A stretch of DNA of 64,000 bases from Shewanella sp. SNU WT4 (GTDB lineage Bacteria; Pseudomonadota; Gammaproteobacteria; Enterobacterales; Shewanellaceae), in NCBI RefSeq assembly GCF_006494715.1, contig NZ_CP041151.1, positions 2,108,001 to 2,172,000 of the forward strand, in the 5' to 3' direction. Both the position numbers and the translations under genes were made by a program. The notes under the pieces are model-generated. The model worked only from the letters and a program-made list of their open reading frames with translations. It did no database searches and was not told the origin of the DNA. Shown here one piece after another: positions 1 to 8,375 of this stretch. Numbering within the stretch: position 1 is the first letter of the stretch; each line of letters starts with the position of its first letter.

Positions 1-615
1 TATGAAGTGGTACGCTCTTTAGGAAAACACGACCAACTGGTGCAGTTAACCACCACACCTCAAGCCAGAAAGAAGTGGCCTATGCTGCCTGACAATATTG
101 AAGCTCGCTTACTGACGAAGACGGTAAAAGGTAAGTTGGTTTCAATTTTGACCTCATTAACTGACCCCTTGCGTTATCCGGGGGCCGAGATAGTGGATTT
201 ATATGCCCATCGATGGGAGATAGAAGTGGGCTATCGGGAGATGAAGCAGCATCTGCTGGAGAGTCGCTTTACGTTACGCAGTCAATTGCCAGAGCTGGTT
301 ATCCAAGAATTGTGGGGGGTACTGTTGGCCTATAACCTCATCAGATACAAGATGGTGTTGATGGCTAAAAGCTTACCGTCGTTACATCCGAACCAATTGA
401 GCTTTAGAGATGCGTCGAGTTATATCATTTTAAAACTGACTCAGCTGTCATCTCAAACGCGAGGGAATGTCCCGAGAGATGTCTTGGACATAGTGCGTAA
501 TGCGAGACAGTTCAAGCTTGATGGGAAACGGGATAGGGCCTATCCACGTGCGTTAAAAATGAGTAAAAACAAGTATCCCATTAAGCCTAAGAAAAATGCC
601 GTTCACACTAAGTGA
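1..615 (+). CDS. IS4-family transposase, C-terminal part
   Basis: DDE transposase of an IS4-type insertion sequence. The reading frame is open from base 1, so the N-terminus and the two catalytic Asp residues lie outside the window. What is visible is the C-terminal catalytic segment with the IS4 signature Y-(2)-R-(3)-E-(6)-K, read as YAHRWEIEVGYREMK, which carries the catalytic Glu. A basic tail follows. It aligns over its length with the C-terminal half of the full transposase at 12361-13680, but the two proteins are clearly diverged, so they are different elements and not copies of one. The stop codon lies in the 3' arm of a strong hairpin. Confidence 0.88.
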   Translation, partial: YEVVRSLGKHDQLVQLTTTPQARKKWPMLPDNIEARLLTKTVKGKLVSILTSLTDPLRYPGAEIVDLYAHRWEIEVGYREMKQHLLESRFTLRSQLPELVIQELWGVLLAYNLIRYKMVLMAKSLPSLHPNQLSFRDASSYIILKLTQLSSQTRGNVPRDVLDIVRNARQFKLDGKRDRAYPRALKMSKNKYPIKPKKNAVHTK

Positions 616-644
616 ACGGCATTACAGCCGAGGCTGTGCTTTTT
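595..644 (+). terminator. hairpin over transposase stop plus IS end hairpin
   Basis: A perfect 12-bp stem (595-606 with 612-623, 5-nt loop) contains the TGA stop in its 3' arm. A second short inverted repeat (624-629 with 632-637) is followed by five T. Together they look like a transcription terminator formed by the IS right end. Confidence 0.6.
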
Positions 645-688
645 GATTTAATCAATTCATCCTGCAATACCAGTTTTACTCTCTAGCG

Positions 689-2614
689 TTAGTAGTTAGC
701 GCCTTTGATAGTTAAGCCTTGGTGGCGACCATGGACATTTACTTCCGGTAAGCGCAGTGGCGATGCCATGCTGCGATTACTTGGCGCTATGGTATTTGGT
801 GAAATGGCAAGATTCGCGGCCCAGCTGCGACCTGGCGTCATTAATATTGGCTCAGGTAAACTGCTGATCAATTTGTCACCAGTTTGTTCTGGCAGCATAG
901 CATCAATCACAAAAGCGGCGCGGCTTGCTAAGCTATTATCGCCAATCCGGCCTCTTTGGCCCCATTCCACCACAATACTGTCTGCGGTTAAACTGGCCGG
1001 TTTGTCTGTTACGGCCACATCCCTTAGTACGCCAAGGCGATAGCTCATCATCGCCTCTTCAAATAACATGGCTGCATCTTCGCGTATGGTAGAATAATTG
1101 TAAAAATCATTGGCAACATCTTGATTGAAAAACCCGCTGATATCTGCCGGTAAATATTGCTTTTGCGCCGCGCTAACGCTGGCGCCTCTAAATCTTACTT
1201 GAGCTAAGCCTTGCATCGCATCACTTTGCAGTGGGTAGGCTTGGGTCAACACACTGCTGACTAAAGTGCCTGCGTCGTTGCGGGCATTATAAGCATCAAT
1301 AAAGGTATCTCCAACCAACTGCTGATGCACGCTGCGCGGGAAAAAATCATTGGCATGAGCCAGTTCATGGTAAAGCAGCGAGGCAAAATCCGCTTCAATA
1401 TCCGCTAAACTTCGCGATTCTCGAACATTGATAGGGATATTACTGCTCGCGTATTGGTTGTTTTTAACGTAACGCCATGGCATATAAAACTGCAGTTCAT
1501 CGCCAAAACCTGAACGATAATCTGGCGCTTCGTTGATAGTATCGCGCTCACTTGGCGTTAACCATAAATCACTGGGGTCGAGATAAATCGCGCCTGTGAC
1601 TACCCAGTAAAAAGATGGCCTAACATCATAACTTATGATGATGGCACTGACCGATTGCAGTAGATTTACAAAATCACTGTTAGGGTCCATTTGCCTAAGA
1701 AATAAGGCAAAATTATCACCCATCCAAGGGTGTGACACTAATACCCGCTCTAAAATCGCGTCAATATTGTTGGCATTTGATGTTTGGCCAATTAACGGCA
1801 AGCGCGCGATAGTGCAAGTGTTTACTAAGCTATTGGAGTAAATGCAGCTTTCTAGCGCTTTTTGATAATTAGAGGCGCGATAAGCATGCACTCTGGCGAC
1901 GGGTTCATCAAAATAACTGGAGCTGATGGTAGGCTCTTGGGTTATTAAGGCATAAGCTCGGTCGGTATGCACTTGACCATTGACGCTCGCTTGTACTTTT
2001 AGCACGCTTAAGGTATCAGCATTAACCTGTGGTGCAGTAAACAAGGGGCGAAGGGGCTGCGACACATCAAGTCCTAGATCTGGGCCACTTTGAATACACC
2101 AACTGACTTGGGTTGGCGTTGCTGCGCCATCTAAACGAAAACTGACATTATTACCTTCAACTACTTGATGATCTAACCGCGCTAATAACGCTGGGGTTTC
2201 ATCAATAATTTCTATGGTGACTTGTTCAATGCTGGTATTGGCGCCTGGTAATTCAATGCTTACTTCAAACTGATAACTGCCTGCTTGTGTGGCTTCAAAG
2301 GCTAATACTGGGCTAGTGGGGCTTAATAACGTTAGGGCAGGGCCTGCAATTTGGCGCCATTGGTAACGCCATTGTTGACTATGGCTTTTGGATTGAATGA
2401 TGAGGCTATGATTTTGATTGCGATAATAATTAGCTTCTGTGAGTAAGCGATATTGGCTGCGATCGATTGCTGTCACGAGCGATAAGGGCGCCTCACAGCG
2501 AGTCAGATTATCGATAGGAGGCTGTGGCGGAGCTGGTTCGGCAGAATCCGAGCCACAGGCTGAAACGAACAAACTGGCCAAGAGAGCAAGATAAATATTA
2601 GGGTTCTTATCCAT
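689..2614 (-). CDS. predicted zinc-metalloprotease-like lipoprotein
   Basis: A 641-residue protein that I cannot match to a named family. The N-terminus is a lipoprotein signal with lipobox VSAC (lipid-accepting Cys20), followed by a Pro-rich linker, so it should be membrane anchored. Residues about 50-140 read like a PKD or Ig-type beta domain. Near residue 416 there is a HELAH motif, the HExxH zinc site of metallopeptidases, in a context suggesting a real active site (LLYHELAHANDFFP). No third zinc ligand was assigned. The start ATG has GAGG four bases upstream. It is the last gene of a minus-strand run below DUF2069 and lies 45 bases from the IS end, so loss of a native terminator is possible. 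Peptidase activity is an inference. Confidence 0.75.
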   Translation of the reverse strand: MDKNPNIYLALLASLFVSACGSDSAEPAPPQPPIDNLTRCEAPLSLVTAIDRSQYRLLTEANYYRNQNHSLIIQSKSHSQQWRYQWRQIAGPALTLLSPTSPVLAFEATQAGSYQFEVSIELPGANTSIEQVTIEIIDETPALLARLDHQVVEGNNVSFRLDGAATPTQVSWCIQSGPDLGLDVSQPLRPLFTAPQVNADTLSVLKVQASVNGQVHTDRAYALITQEPTISSSYFDEPVARVHAYRASNYQKALESCIYSNSLVNTCTIARLPLIGQTSNANNIDAILERVLVSHPWMGDNFALFLRQMDPNSDFVNLLQSVSAIIISYDVRPSFYWVVTGAIYLDPSDLWLTPSERDTINEAPDYRSGFGDELQFYMPWRYVKNNQYASSNIPINVRESRSLADIEADFASLLYHELAHANDFFPRSVHQQLVGDTFIDAYNARNDAGTLVSSVLTQAYPLQSDAMQGLAQVRFRGASVSAAQKQYLPADISGFFNQDVANDFYNYSTIREDAAMLFEEAMMSYRLGVLRDVAVTDKPASLTADSIVVEWGQRGRIGDNSLASRAAFVIDAMLPEQTGDKLISSLPEPILMTPGRSWAANLAISPNTIAPSNRSMASPLRLPEVNVHGRHQGLTIKGANY

Positions 2615-2736
2615 AAAGCCTCGTTAACAATAGTCGTTTTTTTTGTTACGAAACGACTATAACACGGCTTGTTTATCTTAAAAACTACTCAATTGAAAAG
2701 GTTGGCAACGCTACCGAGTGCAATTGCCAACCCCAT

Positions 2737-3111
2737 TTAGGCTTTATGTTTTTTTAATCCTAAGCCAAGTTCTCGACCCTTTAGGCGCGCAAACAACGAA
2801 AAAGTGATTAAACAAAACATGAGTAAGGCACTTTCTATGCTGGCAAATATTCTCAGTTCTGGGCTTACCCACCATAACGTTAAGCTGTGCAGTAGGTATA
2901 AGCACAAGATAAATCCTGCCCAAGCGAAGGTATAAGGTCGCCCTTCAATGATCCCTTTCATGGGGAGCAATATAGGCAGCAAACCAATAAGACTAAACCA
3001 AGGAGAATAACCATTGCCCGCAAAAGCGGCGCTAATAAAATAGTAGCTAAGTAGTATTATCAGGCCGGCATAGCCAATGCGGCTTGCCAGTAATAACCCT
3101 TGGGTCGACAT
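2737..3111 (-). CDS. DUF2069 family inner-membrane protein
   Basis: A 124-residue hydrophobic protein with about four membrane segments and a basic C-terminal tail, the size and layout of the DUF2069 family found in gammaproteobacteria. The function is unknown. The start has a strong GGAGG ribosome site with a 4-nt spacer. It lies between an ArsC-type reductase gene and the HExxH lipoprotein on the same strand, with a 56-bp gap to the ArsC-type gene. Family assignment rests on composition and on its usual neighbours rather than on a diagnostic motif. Confidence 0.72.
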   Translation of the reverse strand: MSTQGLLLASRIGYAGLIILLSYYFISAAFAGNGYSPWFSLIGLLPILLPMKGIIEGRPYTFAWAGFILCLYLLHSLTLWWVSPELRIFASIESALLMFCLITFSLFARLKGRELGLGLKKHKA

Positions 3112-3167
3112 AAAACCTCCATTTAAAACATGCGACTAGCGAGTGCCAATGATGAACTGCAGCCAAC

Positions 3168-3521
3168 TTACGCTAACAAGGTCAGTAATTGCTCTGGCGG
3201 ACGGGCGATAATAGCGCGATCGTTGACAATAACAATCGGGCGCTCAATCAGCTTGGGATAATCCACTAAGGCTTGACGCAATACGCTCTCATCATTGCTA
3301 TCAGCCAGGGCTAACTCTTTATATTCAGCTTCTTTGGTGCGCATCAACTGACGCGCACTATCAAATCCTAATAATGACAAGAGCTTAGCTATATCTGCGA
3401 GAACGGGCGGTTGCTGCAAATACAACACCACCTCAATATCACAATTATGCTGTTCTAGCAGCGCCAGCGCTTCGCGACTTTTTGAACATCTAGGGTTATG
3501 ATAAATAACAACTTTGCCCAT
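3168..3521 (-). CDS. ArsC/YfgD-type arsenate reductase (glutaredoxin-dependent)
   Basis: A 117-residue ArsC-family thioredoxin-fold protein. The N-terminal motif HNPRCSKSR places the catalytic Cys at residue 12, as in plasmid ArsC. Arginines of the RQLMRTKE and ERPIVI segments match the arsenate-binding arginines of the family. ArsC reduces arsenate to arsenite with glutaredoxin and glutathione, but chromosomal YfgD-type members next to bepA often have no ars operon, and none is seen here, so a role in arsenic resistance is not shown. The start has AGGAG upstream. The gene is 68 bp downstream of bepA, the usual bepA(yfgC)-yfgD pairing. Confidence 0.87.
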   Translation of the reverse strand: MGKVVIYHNPRCSKSREALALLEQHNCDIEVVLYLQQPPVLADIAKLLSLLGFDSARQLMRTKEAEYKELALADSNDESVLRQALVDYPKLIERPIVIVNDRAIIARPPEQLLTLLA

Positions 3522-3589
3522 ACATACCTCTCCTAATTGGGAAGGCGCAGTCTAGCATTTTGTGATCTATCCCGCTATTTGAATTCATC

Positions 3590-5083
3590 CTATTTAAATT
3601 CATCTAAGGTACGCTCAAGCTGCTTAAATTGCCGAATTCTGGCGTCAATCCGTGCTTGCTCTAAAGGATCATTGACCGCCGCGCGATAAGCGTAATTTAG
3701 CTGATCGATAGCACCTGCATAATCGGCGACTAAACCTAAAGATTCTGCGCGGGTATAAAACTCCATTGCTTTGTTATTTAAGTCTTTATAGGCTTGCGTT
3801 AACAACTGCAGCGGCAAGGCATTCTTTCTATCTAGAAAGATCATTTCTTGCAGCAACGGAATGGCTTTAGCAGGTTGCTTGGCTTCAATATAGGCATTGG
3901 CTAGGTTAAGAGTCACCACTTGCGAGGTCGGTTTTAAGGCGCGCTCAGCAAGCAACATCGCAATGGTTTGATCAAAAGCTTTACGCTGCAACAATAAATC
4001 CGTTTTGGTATCTAGATAAAAGAGGTTGTTGGCATCCTTGGCCAAGAGTCCATCTATGATGGCTTCGGCCTCCTGGTACTTTTTATTACGAAATAGCGCC
4101 AAGCTTTTGCCATAAAGCGCGGCTTCTTTTACTTGATAGCTGTTCTTTTTCAATTGGTCGTTAAACATAGTCAGCACAGCATCATCGCTGTAACTTGAAA
4201 ATCTAACCTGTACCCGCGCGCGCGCCAATTCGTAATTTAAGCTCACAGGTAAGCGCACTGGTGCATATTGAGCGGCGCGGCTGCGCGCTTCTGAAATCCG
4301 CGACTCTGGTAAGGGGTGGGTTAGCAACATTTGCGGCGGTTTAGTGGTAAAGCGATAGCGAGTGGCTATTTTATTAAAAAAATCGGCTGCGGCTTCAGGG
4401 TCAAATCCGGCATCAACCATGACTTGGGTACCAATACGGTCAGCTTCTTTTTCATGTAAGCGAGTGAAGTTGATAGAGCTTTGCTGCGACATGGCTTGCG
4501 TGGTCATTAATGCCGCCATACCGGCTTGAGGCGCGGCAATGGCTAATAGAATGCCGCCTAAAATACCAGCCACAGTGGCAGGCGTTGCTTTTTGCTGCGC
4601 CTCAATACCGCGGGCTATATGACGCTGCGTTACGTGAGTGATTTCGTGGGCGAGCACTGAAGCTAACTCACTTTCATTATCAGCATTTAAAAATAGGCCG
4701 GTATGAACGCCAACATGGCCGCCAAAGAAGGCAAAGGCGTTAATTTCATCATTATTTAATAAGAAGAAATAGAAGGGCGTTTTAACGCCTGTGGCATTGG
4801 CCACTAAACGATTGCCAAGTTCAGTCAGATACTGACTCAATACCGGATCGTTAATCACAGGGGCCGAACCGCGGATAATCCGCATGTAAGTGTCACCGTA
4901 AAGTTGTTCTTTTTCTAAACTGAAGGTATTAATCGCCGCAGTGCCGAGTTCTGGCAAATTTTGGCTGTCAGAAGTTAATGTCTGATTCGCCGATGCGACA
5001 GCAAAATTGGACATAGCCAAGGTCAGACTTAAGACTGAGGCGATACAGGTTACCCTTAGGTGATATGGCAGTGACTTAGGCAA
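3590..5083 (-). CDS. bepA: BepA, periplasmic M48 metalloprotease/chaperone for outer-membrane assembly
   Basis: BepA works in the periplasm with the BAM complex. It degrades stalled LptD and helps its assembly. The 497-residue protein has a signal peptide ending near FAVASA, an M48 domain with HEITH (His146, Glu147, His150), a third-ligand region EKEAD (Glu213), and a His at about 256 in THPLPESRI matching the His-switch residue of the E. coli enzyme. C-terminal residues about 310-470 are TPR-like helices. The start is TTG with AAGGA five bases upstream; the next ATG would cut into the signal peptide. It heads a minus-strand run with an ArsC-type gene and is divergent from the TusA-like gene. 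Confidence 0.93.
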   Translation of the reverse strand: MPKSLPYHLRVTCIASVLSLTLAMSNFAVASANQTLTSDSQNLPELGTAAINTFSLEKEQLYGDTYMRIIRGSAPVINDPVLSQYLTELGNRLVANATGVKTPFYFFLLNNDEINAFAFFGGHVGVHTGLFLNADNESELASVLAHEITHVTQRHIARGIEAQQKATPATVAGILGGILLAIAAPQAGMAALMTTQAMSQQSSINFTRLHEKEADRIGTQVMVDAGFDPEAAADFFNKIATRYRFTTKPPQMLLTHPLPESRISEARSRAAQYAPVRLPVSLNYELARARVQVRFSSYSDDAVLTMFNDQLKKNSYQVKEAALYGKSLALFRNKKYQEAEAIIDGLLAKDANNLFYLDTKTDLLLQRKAFDQTIAMLLAERALKPTSQVVTLNLANAYIEAKQPAKAIPLLQEMIFLDRKNALPLQLLTQAYKDLNNKAMEFYTRAESLGLVADYAGAIDQLNYAYRAAVNDPLEQARIDARIRQFKQLERTLDEFK

Positions 5084-5191
5084 GATGATCCTTATTTTTC
5101 TGTGATTTATCTTCTGCGCTAGCGGTGCAAGTCTTGTGCATCCGAGGGCAAGTTAGCATAATAGTCTGCACTTATAGAAGGCAAGCGGATT

Positions 5192-5410
5192 ATGGAATTT
5201 ATTGACTTAACTGACCACCGTTGTCCATACCCGTTAGTGACAGTAAAAATGGCACTAAAACAGATGTCTGTGGGAATGCAGTTGCACGTTTTGTTATCAG
5301 ACAAGCAATCTTGCAAGGATGTTCCCGCTTATATAAAAAAACAGGGCCATACAGTGAGTACAGCCCCTACAGAGTTGGGATTTTTGGCGGTTTGGATCAC
5401 CAAAGCCTGA
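5192..5410 (+). CDS. TusA-family sulfur-carrier-like protein
   Basis: A 72-residue protein of the TusA/SirA fold. It shows the family CPxP motif (CPYP, Cys11) at the end of the first strand and the usual length. TusA proteins relay persulfide sulfur, for example to tRNA thiolation, but genomes carry several paralogues. The pairing with a PerM-type permease and bepA points to the paralogue of unknown role rather than tusA itself. It begins 108 bp from the divergent bepA and is 42 bp upstream of the permease, so the two plus-strand genes probably share a transcript. Confidence 0.85.
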   Translation: MEFIDLTDHRCPYPLVTVKMALKQMSVGMQLHVLLSDKQSCKDVPAYIKKQGHTVSTAPTELGFLAVWITKA

Positions 5411-5452
5411 TTTATTCTCACTCTTTACTCAAAAGTTTTGATGGAAGTAACA

Positions 5453-6529
5453 ATGCTGAGTTTTGTCAATAATTGGTATAAAGATCGTTTCAGTGACCCG
5501 CAAGCTGTCACTCTGGTATTTATATTAGTGGTGCTGGCTTCATTAATTTATTTCGGTGGCGGCTTACTGGCACCTATTTTGGTGGCATTAGTACTGGCGT
5601 TTTTGCTGGAATGGCCGGTTGCACAAATGAGTCGGCTTGGAATTAACCGCGTGGCTGGGGCTTCATTAGTCTTAGTGTTATTTATTGGACTAATGGTGTT
5701 ACTCACCTTCGGTTTGCTCCCAAGCTTATGGCGCCAAGGCGGCGCATTACTGACCGAACTGCCGCGCATGGTCGATAAAGGCTTGTTATTAGCTGAATCG
5801 CTCGTGACTCAATACCCACAATATATGTCATCCGAGCAACTAAGTAGCATGATTGACTCAGTCAGGGCCTTACTTGATACCCAGCATTTGCTTGATTTTG
5901 GTAAGCATTTATTAGGTTATTCGGCCTCTTTATTGGTGTGGATGGTGTACGCGATTTTAGTGCCGTTATTAGTGTTTTTCTTTTTAAAAGATAAACAAGA
6001 GTTAATTAATGGCGCCAAGCGTTTCTTCCCCAATAATCGCGAATTAGCGGGTCAAGTCTGGTCGGAAATGCACCAGCAAATCTTCAATTACATTCGCGGT
6101 AAAGTGATTGAAATTGTGATTGTAGGTATCGCCAGTTACATCTTTTTTGCGGTCATGGATTTACGTTACGCGGCGCTGCTTGGAGTATTAACCGGTTTAT
6201 CTGTGTTAATTCCTTATGTTGGCGCCACCTTAGTGACCTTACCGATTGCGCTAGTGGCTTTTTTTCAGTGGGGATTTAGCGCTGAATTTGGTTATTTAAT
6301 GTTAGGGTACGGCATTATTCAAGCCATAGATGGTAACGTGTTGGTGCCCGTATTATTCTCTGATGCCGTGGACTTACACCCGGTCATGATTATTGCCGCG
6401 GTATTAGTGTTTGGCGGCCTGTGGGGCTTTTGGGGGGTATTTTTTGCAATTCCGTTAGCGTCACTCATTAAAGCGGTAATCAATGCTTGGCCTAAATCAA
6501 GCGTGAACACTAAGGTCAATGCGCCCTAA
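5453..6529 (+). CDS. PerM / AI-2E transporter family permease
   Basis: A 358-residue polytopic inner-membrane protein of the AI-2E exporter (PerM/TqsA) family. It has about seven to eight hydrophobic segments: a pair near the N-terminus, a segment before a soluble stretch in the middle, and a helical bundle at the C-terminus ending with FFAIPLASLIKAV, which is typical of the family. Substrates of most members are unknown. I place the start at ATG 5453 because GGAAG lies five bases upstream, whereas an in-frame TTG at 5438 has no ribosome site. It follows the TusA-like gene and ends at a strong terminator-like hairpin. Confidence 0.87.
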   Translation: MLSFVNNWYKDRFSDPQAVTLVFILVVLASLIYFGGGLLAPILVALVLAFLLEWPVAQMSRLGINRVAGASLVLVLFIGLMVLLTFGLLPSLWRQGGALLTELPRMVDKGLLLAESLVTQYPQYMSSEQLSSMIDSVRALLDTQHLLDFGKHLLGYSASLLVWMVYAILVPLLVFFFLKDKQELINGAKRFFPNNRELAGQVWSEMHQQIFNYIRGKVIEIVIVGIASYIFFAVMDLRYAALLGVLTGLSVLIPYVGATLVTLPIALVAFFQWGFSAEFGYLMLGYGIIQAIDGNVLVPVLFSDAVDLHPVMIIAAVLVFGGLWGFWGVFFAIPLASLIKAVINAWPKSSVNTKVNAP

Positions 6530-6570
6530 GCTGAACCGAAATAACCGCAATAAGAGTAATAGCATAAAAC

Positions 6571-6592
6571 AAAGGCGCCGATGGGCGCCTTT
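6571..6592 (+). terminator. stem-loop terminator after permease gene
   Basis: A perfect 9-bp stem, aaaggcgcc with ggcgccttt, has a 4-nt loop and a short T tract. It marks the end of the bepA-region block. A hairpin with the same 8-bp core stem recurs at 14222-14241. Confidence 0.8.
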
Positions 6593-7284
6593 ACTTTATG
6601 CGCATCATAAAGGCAACTTAGGCGTTGAATTCGCAGGTATTAAATTGGCGAACACTCATGCTCAATTCTCGAATGAATGATCCAGACTCCATTCATTGCT
6701 CTATATGAGTACAAGGTAATAGCGATATAAGTGCTTTATATTTTAATGTGGCTGACATAGCGTTTTATATAAATGACCGGATTAATCTGGCAATAACAAT
6801 GCCTCATTGCACTCTGTTATTGTGCGCTGCTATATAAGGGGGAATGCTGAATGTCTCGAGTAAATGGCAGGCTTCTTTCATTAAAATCAATTAATGTTAA
6901 TTATTCCTCTGTCTTGGAATAAGATTTCCGAATAATCATCTGTGAAATGTTTTCATACAAATATTTTTCAACGAAAATTAAATGGATATTTTATGGCTAA
7001 AACCCTGAGCAGATAAGCAGTAGCTTAAGTGAATGGTGATATTTGATATTGATTTTGGCCATGATGACTCAGTGCACTTAAGTATTTAATCTTGCTTATG
7101 GCTTTAGTCTATTGTTAGGATGCGGGTAATTAATCTTTTAGTAATCGCTCTTTATTGGGCTGAATATGGAGTAAAGGTGTTGCTATAAAATGGCGTTAGA
7201 AATACATCATGACCACTCTATAGCTGTAGTTTTACTATAAATTCATGCCATTGGACTTTTTACTTAATTACCATGGATGACAAT
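6593..7284. other. long intergenic region before the OmpA-domain gene
   Basis: About 690 bp, AT-rich, without a credible gene. An imperfect inverted repeat (aataaca with tgttatt, near 6793-6824) could form a stem-loop. No recognisable riboswitch or IS end was found. Its length suggests complex upstream regulation of the OmpA/BIG_2 pair or remnants of an insertion. Confidence 0.5.
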
Positions 7285-8373
7285 ATGTTGCCTCATCGAA
7301 TACTCAGTCGGAGTAACCTTGCAAAACAGTGTATCCTGCTTGCTTTATACGCTAGTGGCTCAGTCTACGCCGCCGAACAATTAACTCCACAAGCGTTTAA
7401 TTCAGCTAATTATCCTGCGAATGTACAAGGCCCAAATACTTTGCCTACTAGCTATTTCTATATGGGCGGTGAGTTAGGCATTAATCATTATCAACATGGC
7501 TGCGACTCTGGAAGCCTGGATTGCGATAAAAACGCGACCATGGCAGGATTTTTTGCGGGTTATCAGTTTAATCAATATCTTGCCCTGGAGGCTGCCTACA
7601 TTGATTTAGGTAGCGCTAAGGCCGCTTATTTAGAAGGCGGCAAAAACCAAGCCTACGAAGGCACTATGCAGGGGGTTAATTTATCTGCCGTGGCGTCAAT
7701 GCCAGTGTATGAAGATTTCACTGTATTTGCCAAGGCTGGGGTATTTAATTGGTATGGTGAAAACAAAGGCCCTTTTGCAACTTTAAAGGCCGATGACTGG
7801 GCGCCATCTGTGGGCCTTGGTATGACTTATCAAATCAGTGACGCTTGGCAGGCAAGGATGCAATACCAGTATTTTCATCATCTCGGTAATGATGATATTG
7901 GCGGCACTAACGCTCATGCCACCAGTGTAGGTATTAGTTATCAATTTGGCCGCGCTCGACCTGAAATCATCACTCAGATTGTCACTAATACCGTTATCAC
8001 TGCTGCGCCCACAGAATTAGAGCCAGTGACTTTCCCGGTATTATTTGATTTTGACAGTAGCAAACTGTTATTTGTGGATTCACTGCAGATTGTGGTTAAG
8101 CGCTTAACTCAATATCCAGACGCTAAGGTTGTTTTACAGGGGTTTAGCGATAGCCAAGGTGAGCGCGAATATAACTTAGGATTAGCGGCAGAGCGCACCG
8201 ACGCTATTAAGCAATATTTGCTGGAGCGTGGCGTTAAACCTGAGCAAATGATTACTGAAAATTACGGCGAGCAATATCCGGCCGATACTGCCATCAGCGA
8301 AGATCAAAAGTATTTAAATCGTCGCGTGCAAGTAGTATTGCCGTCAATGACCTTGCAACCGCAGGAACAATAA
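7285..8373 (+). CDS. OmpA-domain outer-membrane beta-barrel protein
   Basis: A 362-residue outer-membrane protein. A signal peptide ends at SVYA before AEQ. Residues about 45-230 form an 8-strand OmpA-type barrel with alternating aromatic strands such as GYQFNQYLALEAAYIDLG. The C-terminal third (from about PVLFDFDSSKL) is an OmpA/MotB peptidoglycan-binding domain with NLGLAAERTDAIKQYL and NRRVQV. The start at 7285 is preferred because GGATG lies five bases upstream; an ATG at 7273 has no ribosome site. The stop is two bases before the BIG_2 lipoprotein start, so the two are almost surely co-expressed. An OmpA protein paired with a large Ig-repeat protein suggests a barrel anchor or partner for a surface protein; that is inference. 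Confidence 0.88.
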   Translation: MLPHRILSRSNLAKQCILLALYASGSVYAAEQLTPQAFNSANYPANVQGPNTLPTSYFYMGGELGINHYQHGCDSGSLDCDKNATMAGFFAGYQFNQYLALEAAYIDLGSAKAAYLEGGKNQAYEGTMQGVNLSAVASMPVYEDFTVFAKAGVFNWYGENKGPFATLKADDWAPSVGLGMTYQISDAWQARMQYQYFHHLGNDDIGGTNAHATSVGISYQFGRARPEIITQIVTNTVITAAPTELEPVTFPVLFDFDSSKLLFVDSLQIVVKRLTQYPDAKVVLQGFSDSQGEREYNLGLAAERTDAIKQYLLERGVKPEQMITENYGEQYPADTAISEDQKYLNRRVQVVLPSMTLQPQEQ

Positions 8374-8375
8374 TA

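Larger units (their letters stand above)
1..644 (+). mobile_element. IS4-family insertion sequence, 3' part (cut by window start)
   Basis: This is the right-hand part of an IS4-family element; the left part lies before the window. The right end is placed by comparison with the complete relative at 12261-13711. In both, the transposase stop sits in a hairpin ending in ggcatta, followed by about 20 bp and a short T run. No target duplication could be seen because only one flank is present. The boundary at 644 is an inference. Confidence 0.6.

Noticed and set aside
5119..5316. 65-codon minus-strand frame over the TusA-like gene
   Set aside because: Overlaps a supported gene on the other strand and lacks start signals.
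6950..6985. CRP-like half site TGTGA-N6-TTCATA upstream of the OmpA-domain gene
   Set aside because: The second half deviates too far from TCACA to claim a CRP site by eye.
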